A DNA stretch of 48,572 nt from Halococcus thailandensis JCM 13552 (GCF_000336715.1 NZ_AOMF01000162.1:13718-62289); one strand, 5' to 3'; shown: positions 22,115 to 31,441, counted from the stretch's first letter. The notes: generated from the sequence alone by a model not told the origin. Made by a program: numbers and translations.

Positions 22115-25100
22115 ATGAGTCAGGCGACGCTTCCGGGTCGGTATCGGAACTCGAACCTCTTTTCGGGCTACTACCTCGACGAGCGCGTCTTCGGGCTGGA
22201 CGAGTGGGACTGCGACGAGGCGGCCGAACAGGCCTTCGAGGAGCTGCAGGCGCTCTACGAGGCCGAACGGGGGACGCTCGAAAGCTACGACGAGGACCCG
22301 CTCCGGCGACACTGGATCGACGAGGTGCTCTCGGTTCTGGGCTACGAGTCGCTCCCCGAGACGCCGATCCTCGACGCACGCGGGTCGATCGACCGGGCGC
22401 TATACGATTCCGCTGACGATCGGCGTGCCGCCGCGGCGATGAAAGCCGACGGAGAGTACGCCGGAATCTACGGGCAATCGCTGTCGGTACTCGAAGCCAA
22501 GCAGTGGGACGCCGATTTCACCACGCGCTTCAGCGAGCAGCGCTCCTATCGGGACGCCTCCCATCAGATCAAATACTACCTCGAACACACGCCGGAATCG
22601 GTCTCGTGGGGGATCCTGACGAACGGGAAGAAGTGGCGGCTCTACGGGACGAAGGACTACGAGACCGAGACCTACTACGAGGTCGATCTGGTCGATCTGC
22701 TCGAAACCGGCAGCGTCGAGGTGTTCAAGTATTTCTACGTCTTCTTCCGGCCGGCCGCGTTCCGGGAATCGGGTGGGACGACGTTTCTCGACAGGGTGTG
22801 GTCCGAGAGCGAGACCGCCGCGCAGGAACTCGGCGAGGATCTCCAGGACAACGTGTTCACGGCGCTGCGGGTGCTCGGCGAGGGGTTCGTCGAGACCAAC
22901 ACACTGGATATCGATCCCGCGAACGAAGAGCGCCTCGCGGACCTGAAGGAACAGTCGCTGGTGTTGCTCTATCGGCTGATGTTCGTGCTCTACGCGGAAT
23001 CGCGCGGCCTGATCGATCCCGACGATCCGCATGCAGCGTCGGAGTACGAGGAGAACTTCAGTCTCGACGAACTCCGGTACGAGGTCATCGACGAGGTGGG
23101 CGAGCGCGCCGACGAGACAGACTTCGAGCGGGAGTTTTCCTCCCACTCGACCGGGCTATGGAGCCGGCTGGAGGACCTCTTCGCGCTCGTCGATTCGGGC
23201 AACGACGACCTGGGAATCCCCGCGTACAACGGTGGGCTGTTCGACGAGGGAAGTCACGAGTTTCTCGCGGAAAACGAGGTGTCGGACCGCCATCTCGCGG
23301 AGGTGATCTATCGGCTGTCGACCACCGAGACCGACGAGGGCCACGTCGCCGCGGACTACGCCGATCTCGATACGCGGCATCTGGGAACGATCTACGAGGG
23401 GCTGCTCGAACACGAGTTCGCCGTCGCGCCCGAAGCGCAGGCCGCCGTTTCCGGCGACGGCGGACAGGTCTGGAAGCCAGCCGACGAGGTGAGCGTGGCC
23501 GAGGCGGTCGAAACGGTCGAACAGGGCGAGCTCTACGTGGTGAACGACGACGGTGAGCGCAAGGCCACGGGGGCGTACTACACGCCCGACTACGTGGTGA
23601 CGTACATCGTCGAGGAGACCGTCGGACCGCTCCTGGAGGAGATCGAGGACGAACTTGCCGAACTGGAGGCGGAACCGGGCACCCAGGAGTACGTGATCGC
23701 GTTCTGGGAGCGCGTGACCGATCTCAAAATCCTCGATCCGGCGATGGGCAGCGGGCACTTCCTCACGAAGGCGACGGGCTATCTCGCCGACGCGATGATG
23801 GAGCGCGTGCGGGAGCTCGAATCGGGATCGCTGTTCGACGAGGAGCTGGTCCGGCGGACGATCTCCCGGGAGTGCATCTATGGTGTGGACGTCAACGGGA
23901 TGGCCGTCGAGCTGGCGAAGCTCTCGATGTGGCTCGAAACGCTCGCCGCCGACCAGCCGCTCGCATTTTTGGACCACCACCTCAAATCCGGGAATTCCTT
24001 AGTGGGGTCGGACATCTCGGCGGTGCTCGCCGACGAGAGCGAGGAGCCGGGGCAAGTGACGCTGGCGTACGACTTCGCACAGACCCGCCGGCGCGCGCTC
24101 GGAAAGGTGATGGACCACATGAGCGAGCTGCTCGTCATCGACAACGAGACCCTGGACGACGTGCACTCGATGGAGGCCCTCTACGACGAGATCCGCGAGG
24201 ACCCGCTGTACGAGCATCTCCAGGCGATGGCGACGGTCCACACGGCCGGCGAGTTCGGACTCGACGTGCCCGAGGACGCCATCGAGCGCATGGCCCGCGC
24301 CATCGAGGACGAGAGCGAGTGGGCCGCCCTCGAAGACACCGACTGGTTCCGCGCGGCGCAGGCGATGGCCGACGAGGAGGGCTTCTTCCACTGGGAACTC
24401 GAATTCCCCGCGGTCTTCTTCGACATGGACGGCGAACGACTGGCGAGTGCGGGTTTCGATGCCGTTGTGGGGAATCCTCCATATGTGCGACAGGAACAGA
24501 TCAGACAGCTAATCGACTACATTTCGAAAGAGTACGATGTATATTCTCCGGCTTCGGACCTCTACACATATTTCATAGAGCAAGGTTATAACCTCCTTTC
24601 AGATGAATCTAATATCGGTCATATTGTATCGAACAAATTCACGAAAGCAGAATATGGTGAGCCGCTGAGAAATTTTTTATCGGAGGAGACGCAACTCAAA
24701 CTGTTGTGTGATTTTCGTGATCTTCCTGTCTTCGGACCAACTGTATCAGCGTATCCAATGATTTTGATTGCTCAAAAAACATTCCCAGATGACGGAGATT
24801 CAGTTGTGCTTTCGGAGATGGATTCCCTAGAGTTCTCCGACTTACAAAAGACAATCAGCAGCAATGGCACACCGATTGAACAAAAATATCTGAAAAATTC
24901 AGCATGGTCAATGTCTGACCCACATTCAACCAAGTTGTGCAATAAGATTGAGACTGAGAATGATACACTAGAAGATTACAAAGAGGATGATATATACTGG
25001 GGAGTGAAAACTGGATTGAATGAAGCATTCATCGTAGACAGAAGTACGAAAGAAGACATCATTAGCGCTGATTCTGGCTCAGATCAATTTATTTTTGAAT

Positions 25101-26245
25101 TGATGCGTGGAAATGATGCCAAACGCTATGCCCCTTATTTTTCAGATAACTACCTTATTAGAATACCTTCTGGCTGGACTATTTCGCACTGTGATGCTAA
25201 AACCGAAAAGGAAGCTTGGGAATGGTTTTGTTCGAGATATCCAAAATTGTCTGATTATCTACAGAGATATTCTGAGGATGCTTCGTCGAGATATGATCAA
25301 GGTGAATGCTGGTGGGAACTCAGACCTTGCGATTACTACGACAAATTTGAGAGCACCAAAATTGTCTATCCAGAAATCTCTGATGGGCCTCAGTTTAGTC
25401 TAGATAAAGACTCACGGTATATAAACAACAAATGCTTCATGCTACCTGAAGAGGACTATCCACTACTAGCAGTATTGAATTCAAAGATAGGCGAATTTTG
25501 GGCTCGGAAGCGCCTATCGACCGTCCGAGGAGGATATCTAGAATATCGAACCACCCATCTCTCTGGGTTTCCTATTCCCGATTTGACCGATTCTACTTTG
25601 GAAAAGAAGGCTAAAGATATTACCAACTATATCGAGAATCAAAACAAGATCAATCTCGATCTTCTCGACTACCTCGGAAACTACGAGGATGGCCCGACCC
25701 TCGGGGAGCGTTACCAGCCGGCGAGCGGGCTGGCCGAGTCGGTGCTGACCGACACCGAAGCCGACAGCGAGTTCGAGAAATTGCGGGTGACGGGCGCGCA
25801 GGTCGAGCGCGATGACGACCGCCTGCGGGTGCTGGCGGTGCCCTACGTGAAGCCCGCAAATCCCGACGAGTACGAGACGAACAGTCACGGCTACGCCACG
25901 CTCGATCCCGTGCCGGCGATGGAGTTCGTCGGGTTGAGCGAGCCCGAGGCCGATCTCGTCGCGGCGTTCGTGCCCCACGCGGTCGACGAGGCCGACGGCT
26001 TCGCGGGCTATCGGGACAACGCCACCGCGACGATCTCGCCGCTCGATCGGCTGGAGGGGCTGACCCTGCCGAAACTCGACGACGTGGCGGGTGGCATCGA
26101 GCGCTACACGGATGCCAGAGAGCGCGCCGCGGAGCTCGATGAGAAAATCGAAAAGACGGATGCGTTGATCGACGAAATCGTGTACGAACTGTACGGGCTG
26201 ACCGACGAAGAAATCGAGATCGTGGAGGAGGCCGTCGAGGAGTAG
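22115..26245 (+). CDS. Type IIG restriction endonuclease/methyltransferase (Eco57I-like)
   Basis: 1376 residues, a single chain expected to cut DNA and methylate adenine for self-protection. A PD-(D/E)xK-like nuclease site is at SVLEAKQW (Glu127, Lys129). The gamma-type N6-adenine methylase has motif I DPAMGSGHF at 541-549 and motif IV NPPY at 787-790. The target recognition domain follows (about 790-1185; YWGVKTGLNEAFIVD is typical), then a conserved C-terminal part with a coiled-coil tail. Bases 24470-25665, coding the recognition domain, are strikingly A+T-rich with different codons, while both flanks are normal for the genome: a mosaic gene. No separate methylase, BREX or DISARM genes are nearby. 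The first 130 residues distinguish it from BREX PglX. Confidence 0.9.
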   Translation: MSQATLPGRYRNSNLFSGYYLDERVFGLDEWDCDEAAEQAFEELQALYEAERGTLESYDEDPLRRHWIDEVLSVLGYESLPETPILDARGSIDRALYDSADDRRAAAAMKADGEYAGIYGQSLSVLEAKQWDADFTTRFSEQRSYRDASHQIKYYLEHTPESVSWGILTNGKKWRLYGTKDYETETYYEVDLVDLLETGSVEVFKYFYVFFRPAAFRESGGTTFLDRVWSESETAAQELGEDLQDNVFTALRVLGEGFVETNTLDIDPANEERLADLKEQSLVLLYRLMFVLYAESRGLIDPDDPHAASEYEENFSLDELRYEVIDEVGERADETDFEREFSSHSTGLWSRLEDLFALVDSGNDDLGIPAYNGGLFDEGSHEFLAENEVSDRHLAEVIYRLSTTETDEGHVAADYADLDTRHLGTIYEGLLEHEFAVAPEAQAAVSGDGGQVWKPADEVSVAEAVETVEQGELYVVNDDGERKATGAYYTPDYVVTYIVEETVGPLLEEIEDELAELEAEPGTQEYVIAFWERVTDLKILDPAMGSGHFLTKATGYLADAMMERVRELESGSLFDEELVRRTISRECIYGVDVNGMAVELAKLSMWLETLAADQPLAFLDHHLKSGNSLVGSDISAVLADESEEPGQVTLAYDFAQTRRRALGKVMDHMSELLVIDNETLDDVHSMEALYDEIREDPLYEHLQAMATVHTAGEFGLDVPEDAIERMARAIEDESEWAALEDTDWFRAAQAMADEEGFFHWELEFPAVFFDMDGERLASAGFDAVVGNPPYVRQEQIRQLIDYISKEYDVYSPASDLYTYFIEQGYNLLSDESNIGHIVSNKFTKAEYGEPLRNFLSEETQLKLLCDFRDLPVFGPTVSAYPMILIAQKTFPDDGDSVVLSEMDSLEFSDLQKTISSNGTPIEQKYLKNSAWSMSDPHSTKLCNKIETENDTLEDYKEDDIYWGVKTGLNEAFIVDRSTKEDIISADSGSDQFIFELMRGNDAKRYAPYFSDNYLIRIPSGWTISHCDAKTEKEAWEWFCSRYPKLSDYLQRYSEDASSRYDQGECWWELRPCDYYDKFESTKIVYPEISDGPQFSLDKDSRYINNKCFMLPEEDYPLLAVLNSKIGEFWARKRLSTVRGGYLEYRTTHLSGFPIPDLTDSTLEKKAKDITNYIENQNKINLDLLDYLGNYEDGPTLGERYQPASGLAESVLTDTEADSEFEKLRVTGAQVERDDDRLRVLAVPYVKPANPDEYETNSHGYATLDPVPAMEFVGLSEPEADLVAAFVPHAVDEADGFAGYRDNATATISPLDRLEGLTLPKLDDVAGGIERYTDARERAAELDEKIEKTDALIDEIVYELYGLTDEEIEIVEEAVEE
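24470..25665 (+). other. A+T-rich specificity module inside the Type IIG gene
   Basis: Composition shifts abruptly within the NPPY motif codons and returns to GC-rich just before the DYLGNYEDGPTLGERYQPA segment. The stretch uses A/T-ending codons (AAT, AAA, GAT, ATA) that are rare elsewhere here. The reading frame is intact across both joints. The simplest reading is recombination replacing the recognition domain from a low-GC donor. Confidence 0.8.
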
Positions 26246-26388
26246 TGTCCGCGAGCGACCGTAGGGAGCGAGCGGTTCACCGAGCCGAACGCCAGTGAGG
26301 CTCGGGATTTTTCATCGACGTTTTTGCGCCGAGCGGTGCGCGAGCGAAGCGAGCGCACCCGAGGCGGAAAAAGGTCGGAGTGCAGCAA
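26246..26388 (-). repeat. Structured dispersed element, copy 4 (divergent)
   Basis: Reverse orientation; its distal end abuts the stop codon of the Type IIG gene (26243-26245). Reverse strand reads T5 (26368-26372), hairpin GGTGCGC/GCGCACC (26353-26359 with 26335-26341), then A5-N8-A5 (26308-26325) with the 8-nt spacer changed to CATCGACG as read on the plus strand. A CCGAGCC/GGCTCGG hairpin follows. The tandem triloop hairpins and the CTTCATCCACC block are missing. The spacing is kept although most bases differ. Confidence 0.72.
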
Positions 26389-26435
26389 AAGGTGGGTGGA
26401 CGAACTTTTTTGCCGGTCGCCGCGGTGGGTCCGCT

Positions 26436-26921
26436 ATGGAGAAGGTCAGCATCGAGGATGTAGATATCGTCAACAACCCGCTCGGCGTGCACTCGGTCCG
26501 CAAGCCCGTCTCGCGCGATCTCGGTACCGACTCGTTCGCGATGAACTATTTCGAGCTCGAACCCGGCGAGTCCTTCTCGGGCGGGCTCCACACCCACCAC
26601 GACCAGGAGGAGGTGTTCCACGTCCAGGAGGGGACGGCGACCTTCGAGGTGGGTCGCGACCGCGAGGAACACGAGGTGGCCGCGGGCGAGCTCATCCGCT
26701 TTGCGCCCGGCGAGTTCCAGATGGGCAAGAACGACTCCGACGAGCGCGTGGTAGGGTTCGCCCTCGGCGCGCCGAAGGCCCGCCACGATTTCGACGAGAT
26801 GGAATCGGTCGTCCACTGCCGCGAATGTGACGAGGAGACCGCCCACGACACCGACCTCACCGATCAGGGAGCCTTCGTGTTCACCTGCAGCGAGTGTGGC
26901 AACGAGTTCACCATCGGCTAA
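26436..26921 (+). CDS. Cupin-domain protein with C-terminal zinc ribbon
   Basis: 161 residues. Residues 30-110 form a cupin barrel: GGLHTHHDQEEVFHVQEG supplies metal-binding His and Glu, and APGEFQMGKN the second motif, where the usual His is absent. The end has a C4 zinc ribbon (HCRECDEETAHD, FTCSECGNEF). Haloarchaeal cupin-plus-ribbon proteins are common but uncharacterised. The ATG at 26436 lies 28 nt after a T-rich box (26405-26410), so it is probably leaderless. The longer frame upstream overlaps repeat copy 4. Confidence 0.85.
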   Translation: MEKVSIEDVDIVNNPLGVHSVRKPVSRDLGTDSFAMNYFELEPGESFSGGLHTHHDQEEVFHVQEGTATFEVGRDREEHEVAAGELIRFAPGEFQMGKNDSDERVVGFALGAPKARHDFDEMESVVHCRECDEETAHDTDLTDQGAFVFTCSECGNEFTIG

Positions 26922-27116
26922 GGGTATGCTTTTTCGACTGGATGGGTAAGGACCGATGGCCGATGACGAGCCATCGTCCGGAGCCGGACTCGGCACCCGG
27001 CGATGACGATCCCTATGAGTTCCGAGGCCATGCTTGCACGACGGTACTGTCATCGGTGGGCTTTGCTGATCGACCCGAACGTCGACATTCGTGTTTATTG
27101 GAGTATACAGACGCGG

Positions 27117-27320
27117 ATGAGCAAATCAGTCCGTATCTCCGAGGAGTTTCACGAGTTCATCACGGCCCACAGGGCGGACGACGAGACGATGGAGGAGACG
27201 CTTCGTCGGCTCGTTGGCGGCCCACATCCCGATGACGTCGCCGGTATCCTGTCCACGGAAACGGCCGATCGAATGCACGATCGGATCGACGAAACACGCG
27301 CGGGCGGATGCCAACGGTGA
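27117..27320 (+). CDS. Small VapB/RHH-like protein (DUF7557-like)
   Basis: 67 residues. MSKSVRISEEFHEFITAHRADDETMEETLRRL resembles a ribbon-helix-helix antitoxin, here in part, and GGPHPDDVAGIL then a helix follow. Haloarchaea have many such solitary small proteins (DUF7557, from memory), often annotated as VapB-like antitoxins. No PIN-domain toxin is adjacent, so a toxin-antitoxin role is not supported by context. TTTATTG at 27094-27100 is the likely promoter box. Confidence 0.75.
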   Translation: MSKSVRISEEFHEFITAHRADDETMEETLRRLVGGPHPDDVAGILSTETADRMHDRIDETRAGGCQR

Positions 27321-27406
27321 CAACGGTATCGACAAAGTCGATCCGATGAATCCGTTGTTCCCACGTGTGACCGATCCGTACCGCAGCTGCTGACGAGCCA
27401 CCTGTT

Positions 27407-28147
27407 TCACTCGTTCGAGGAATCCGCGTCGGCATCGGCATCCGCATTCGGCCCGATGACGCGTGCCGTCGAGTACACCTGTTCGCCCGTTTCGGCCCGG
27501 TGGCTGAGCTTGTCCGTCCAGCTCTCCCCGAGCGCGTCGATGGCGGCGAGCTCGCCGGCCAGCTCGCGATCGTCCGGCATTCGATAGCGCACCTTCGTCG
27601 CCCGGGCGACCGACCAGTCGGGGTTCGGCCGATCGACCAGCGTCATCGACTGGTCGGGAGCGACCGTCCCCGTCTCCAGCACGCGGAGATACCAGCCGGT
27701 ATAGCCGGTTTCCTCGAACTGTGTGGCGAGGTCTTTCGTCCGCCAGCGACGAGCGAGCTTCCAACACGGCGACCGTGGCTGCGTGATCTGTACCGTTGCC
27801 GCCCCGATATCGTAGCTATCGCCGATACAGGCCTCGCGCTCGGTGAGCCCGGTGATCGTGAAGTTCTCGCCGAACGCCGCCGGGCCGAGTTCGAGATCGA
27901 GTTCGTCGTCCCAGTGGGAGTAGTGTTCGGCCGGATAGACACAGACGGCCTTCTCCGGCCCGCCGTGATGTTTCAGATCCGCCTGTTCGTCGCCAGCGAG
28001 GTTCGTTTCGTCGAGATATAGCTCTCCGTCGACGGGATGCTTGTAGAACGACGTCCACCACGGCTGCTCCATCGGATCGGTGGCGTCGGCCGTGCCGTGC
28101 GGTTCGGGCGTCCCGACCTGAATCGAACGAACGTGTGCGTCGCTCAT
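27407..28147 (-). CDS. MOSC domain protein, YiiM-like
   Basis: 246 residues. The MOSC domain shows ADLKHHGGPEKAVCVYP and the conserved cysteine in QPRSPCWKLARRW, followed by the 3-alpha segment found in YiiM. In E. coli YiiM reduces N-hydroxylated bases such as 6-hydroxylaminopurine using a molybdenum cofactor; this protein may do the same. The tail is an Ala-Asp repeat. The start MSDAHVRSIQVG fits a CTTTATG box (28172-28178) 28 nt upstream. Confidence 0.87.
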   Translation of the reverse strand: MSDAHVRSIQVGTPEPHGTADATDPMEQPWWTSFYKHPVDGELYLDETNLAGDEQADLKHHGGPEKAVCVYPAEHYSHWDDELDLELGPAAFGENFTITGLTEREACIGDSYDIGAATVQITQPRSPCWKLARRWRTKDLATQFEETGYTGWYLRVLETGTVAPDQSMTLVDRPNPDWSVARATKVRYRMPDDRELAGELAAIDALGESWTDKLSHRAETGEQVYSTARVIGPNADADADADSSNE

Positions 28148-28253
28148 CCGTTTCGCTGTTCGGGTGGCCGACATAAAGAACGTCCGCACGATGGGGAAAG
28201 CGATCGATTACACTCGATCGGTATGCCGAGCGAACTCACGACGGAACCAGCCG

Positions 28254-29597
28254 TTATTGCTCTCGGCGACCGTTCGCGGACCGAGCACTCGATTCGGTAT
28301 CGGTACCGTCACTCGGATCGACGCGTCTGTGAACCGGAAACTCCTCGCGCGGGTTCGGTGCGGGAGTGAGCAGCCGTTGGAGCAACGTCTCTTCGCCCGG
28401 ATCCGGCTTGTCGACGACGTCGCAGTCCACGACGACGCTCCCGTCGTCCGCCCCCGTCAGTCGAACGTAGTTGAGCCGATAGGACGCGTAGAACACCGGC
28501 GGGAGGATGCCGAGAACCGGCTCGACCCGTCGGAGGCGTTTCAGCCACGTCCCCGTGTTGATCACGAGCCGATCCTCGATCTCCGTGACCGAGGCTCGAT
28601 GGGTGTGGCCGTAGAGAAACACGGCGGTATCGGGGGTCTCGGCGAAGACCTCCCGTGCTCGATCGTTGTATTTCGCCGTGGGATCGCGGTCGTCATCGTC
28701 GCCCTGTGCGAGTCCGAATCGTCGAAGCGTCTTGCGGACGTCCCTCGCGAGGACGTACAACGGGATCGAGATGAGGAGCAGCAGCACGATGAACACGACG
28801 TTGGCGACGAGGACGACGTCGATCAGCGTCCCGACCGGCCCGAACACGTCCAGAACACTCTCCACGATGCTCATCGGGCGCGACCAGACGCCGACGGCGT
28901 CCAACGCGTAGACACCGAGATAGAGCACGCTCAGATTGAACAGGAGGAAGAAGGGAACCGAGGCGTATCTGAGCCAGCCGCTCATCTCGCGGTAGAAGTA
29001 GTTCGAGAGCAACCAGTCGGGAATGCGCGTCATCGGCGTCACGGCCTGGATGTCCTTGAGCCAGTTGTACTTCCCTCGGCCCGAGAGACGGCCGGCCCGA
29101 CTCGTGATATGACGGTTCACGAAGTAGCCGGGTGGGTTCGCGTACGGATTTCCGAAGTCCGGAATTCGGTTGCTCGGGTCCTCCTGCATGCCGTGTTCGA
29201 TGTGGATCGTGTGATCGCCGATCTCACGGGTGATGGCGATCTCCTGTTCGAGAGTGACGTTGTACGCCGCCAGTCGATCGACGTATTCGTCGTGTGCCGC
29301 GAGCTCGTAATCGTGGTTGCCCGGGATGAGCGTGATCGGCACCTCCTCCCCCGTCGCCCGGAGCTGTTCGAACAGTTCGGGGTAGCGATCGAGCAGCGCG
29401 TCGAACTTCGCCGGCCCCTCGATCTCCGTGAACTCCCAGAGGCCGAACGCGTCGCCATTAATAATGAGTTCGGCGTCCTCGTCGCTCGCTTCGAGCTCAC
29501 GGAGAAAGCCGAGCAGTTCGTCGAGGAAGTCGACCTGTGTGAGCTGTTCGTCGCCCCCGATGTGGAGATCGCTGATCAGATAGCAAGTATCGGCCAT
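28254..29597 (-). CDS. Metallophosphoesterase with internal membrane segments
   Basis: 447 residues. Calcineurin-type motifs are present: SDLHIGG (residues 9-15), NGDAFGLWE, PGNHDYEL, then after an insertion GHTHRA near residue 345. Between GNHD and GHTH sit two to three hydrophobic segments (about residues 215-305), so the catalytic domain is tethered to the membrane by an insertion. This resembles haloarchaeal membrane phosphoesterases distantly related to LpxH; the substrate is unknown. A Ser/Arg/Asp-rich tail closes the protein. Confidence 0.85.
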   Translation of the reverse strand: MADTCYLISDLHIGGDEQLTQVDFLDELLGFLRELEASDEDAELIINGDAFGLWEFTEIEGPAKFDALLDRYPELFEQLRATGEEVPITLIPGNHDYELAAHDEYVDRLAAYNVTLEQEIAITREIGDHTIHIEHGMQEDPSNRIPDFGNPYANPPGYFVNRHITSRAGRLSGRGKYNWLKDIQAVTPMTRIPDWLLSNYFYREMSGWLRYASVPFFLLFNLSVLYLGVYALDAVGVWSRPMSIVESVLDVFGPVGTLIDVVLVANVVFIVLLLLISIPLYVLARDVRKTLRRFGLAQGDDDDRDPTAKYNDRAREVFAETPDTAVFLYGHTHRASVTEIEDRLVINTGTWLKRLRRVEPVLGILPPVFYASYRLNYVRLTGADDGSVVVDCDVVDKPDPGEETLLQRLLTPAPNPREEFPVHRRVDPSDGTDTESSARSANGRREQ

Positions 29598-29706
29598 TCA
29601 GCGTTCCATTCCCGTCTGCGCGTTACAACACGTGTCCATGCGACATATCGACCGATACGGTGCCATCCAGTTATGGATTGCTGCCGGCGCGTGACCGAGC
29701 CGATCC

Positions 29707-30435
29707 TCATTCACCGGTTGCGACGGTGTTCCGGAGCGTTCCGACGCCCTCGTAGGTGATGACGATGTCGTCGCCGGGTTCGAGTAGCCCGGGGTTCGCC
29801 GGACTGCCGAAGGAGATCACGTCGCCCGCGCCGAAGCTGAACCGTTCGGAGAGGAAGGCGACCACCTCGTGTGGGTCGAACAGCATCCGTTCGGTGTTGG
29901 CCTCCTGACGGACCTCGTCGTTGATGCGCGTCTCCATGTCGATGCTGCCGGGATCGACGTCGGTCTCGATCCAGGGGCCGAGCGGCGCGGAACCGTCGAA
30001 CGCCTTCCGTGCCGTGCGACCGTCCTGATCGAGCGCGTCGAGATCGTTCAGAATCGTGTAGCCGCGCACCACGTCGGGCACCTCCGCGGGCGCGAGATCG
30101 CTACAGGGCTCGTCGATGACAGCCGCGAGTTCGCCGGCGTACGTAAACTCCTCGGTGAAGCCCGGATACGCGATCTCGTGCTCGGGTGCGAGCACGGAGA
30201 CGGGCGGTTTGATGAAGAAGTCCGGGCGCTCCGGGCGCTCGTAGTCCATCTGGTCGAGCGTCGTCGCGAAGTTTCGCCCCACACAGTAGAGCGCCGACGG
30301 CGCACAGGGTGCGAGCAGTTCGACGTCACCGTCGTCGAGGCGGTACGTCTCGTGATCGGTGTGGACGACCCCGTCGCGGTGCTCGCCGGTGACGATCCCA
30401 TCGGGTGTGCGGATGCGCGCCAGTTGCATATCCAT
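29707..30435 (-). CDS. Fumarylacetoacetate hydrolase family protein
   Basis: 242 residues. The FAH fold is shown by YCVGRNFATTL, FIKPPVSVLAP, YAGELAAVIDEP and GYTILNDLDALD; the metal-binding acidic residues are in EFTYAGEL and near NDLD. Members hydrolyse or decarboxylate acylpyruvate-type diketo acids. The start could also be MQLARIR at 30429, six bases in. It diverges from the gamma carbonic anhydrase gene over 85 bp. Confidence 0.87.
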   Translation of the reverse strand: MDMQLARIRTPDGIVTGEHRDGVVHTDHETYRLDDGDVELLAPCAPSALYCVGRNFATTLDQMDYERPERPDFFIKPPVSVLAPEHEIAYPGFTEEFTYAGELAAVIDEPCSDLAPAEVPDVVRGYTILNDLDALDQDGRTARKAFDGSAPLGPWIETDVDPGSIDMETRINDEVRQEANTERMLFDPHEVVAFLSERFSFGAGDVISFGSPANPGLLEPGDDIVITYEGVGTLRNTVATGE

Positions 30436-30520
30436 CCGCGACACGGCGCGGGCATATCGCTTCCGTTCGCCTACCCCATTCGTCCCATAGAGATTTGTCG
30501 ATGGGTTGCGTTCGTCATGT

Positions 30521-31036
30521 ATGGCGAGCAACCAGTACGCCTTCGAGGGAGTCGAACCCGAGATCGACGCCGAGGCCGCGGTGAGCCGCGATGCGACGCT
30601 CGTCGGCGACGTCAGCGTCGGAGCGAACGCCAGTGTCTGGCCGGGTGCCGTGCTCCGCGGCGACGTCGCACCGGTCACGATCGGCGCGCAGTCACACGTC
30701 GGCGACAACGCCGTTCTCCACGCCTCACAGACTGGCGACCGCGTGATGGTCGGCCACGGTGCGATACTCAACGATGCCACCGTCGACGACGGCGCGCTCG
30801 TGGGGTTCAACGCGACGATCAACTCCGACGTCACGGTCGGAGCCGGCAGCGTCGTCGCGAGCGGCACCACGGTGCCGGAAGGGTACGACATCCCGCCGGA
30901 GTCGTTCGTCCGTGGCGTCCCCGCAACCGTCACGCCGCTGGCCGAGACGACGCTCGACCCGGCAACCGTCTTCGACGCCCACTCCTCGGGATCTTACACC
31001 GATCTCGCCGCGCGCCACGACGACCTCTTCGAGTAG
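30521..31036 (+). CDS. Gamma carbonic anhydrase family protein
   Basis: 171 residues of left-handed beta-helix. Hexapeptide turns are visible in VGDVSVGANASVWPGAVLRGD and after, here in part, with metal-ligand histidines in SHVGDNAVLHA and VGHGAIL. This matches the YrdA/Cam group; many members bind zinc but their activity is unproven. The start MASNQYAFEGVEP lies about 30 nt from an A+T-rich GATTTGTCG. The TAG stop (31034-31036) is followed immediately by repeat copy 5. Confidence 0.9.
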   Translation: MASNQYAFEGVEPEIDAEAAVSRDATLVGDVSVGANASVWPGAVLRGDVAPVTIGAQSHVGDNAVLHASQTGDRVMVGHGAILNDATVDDGALVGFNATINSDVTVGAGSVVASGTTVPEGYDIPPESFVRGVPATVTPLAETTLDPATVFDAHSSGSYTDLAARHDDLFE

Positions 31037-31410
31037 GACCTTTTTACCGCGTCGGGTGGCCTCCTCGCGGTCGGCCACCACTCTCTGCTCGCGGGCGGCG
31101 AAGCCGCCCGTTTGCACGGCCAGCGGGACCTTCGGTCCCGCTCGGCTTGCAAAAAGCTACGCTAAAAACTCCCGCTCACTTGCGCCTACGGCGCTCGTTC
31201 ACGGCGAACCGCGCTCGCTGCTCACGGTTCATTCCGTTCACCGTTCGCTTCCGAGGTTCTCTCTTCGGTCGAACCTCGCTGCGTTCGCGCGGACGCTACC
31301 ACCCTCCACAAACCGCACTGCACAGCACCGCCGAAGCCCTCGGGCGCTCGTTCCACTCGCGCCCTCGCCCTTCATCCACCGAGGACCGCACCGCAACCGG
31401 TCATCCCTGA
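31037..31410 (+). repeat. Structured dispersed element, copy 5 (covarying)
   Basis: Fills the convergent gap between the carbonic anhydrase and SRAP genes. T5 (31041-31045) is followed by hairpin GGTGGCC/GGCCACC (31055-31061, 31073-31079), which replaces the GGTGCGC/GCGCACC stem of other copies by paired changes. Then come two triloop hairpins (31092-31110, loop GAA; 31122-31142, loop TTC), A5-N8-A5 (31151-31168) with a different spacer, a GC-rich stretch and the closing CTCGCCCTTCATCCACC block. It is the most diverged copy that keeps all parts. Confidence 0.82.
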
Positions 31411-31441
31411 GCCATCTCATAGAGTTCCCTGCGAATCGACC

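Noticed and set aside
22115..26245. BREX PglX methylase or DISARM component
   Set aside because: There is a nuclease-like ExK motif before the methylase domain, and no pglZ, brxC or helicase genes surround it. A stand-alone Type IIG enzyme fits better.
27117..27320. Toxin-antitoxin pair
   Set aside because: Only the antitoxin-like partner is present. The next gene is MOSC on the opposite strand, with no PIN or RelE domain nearby.
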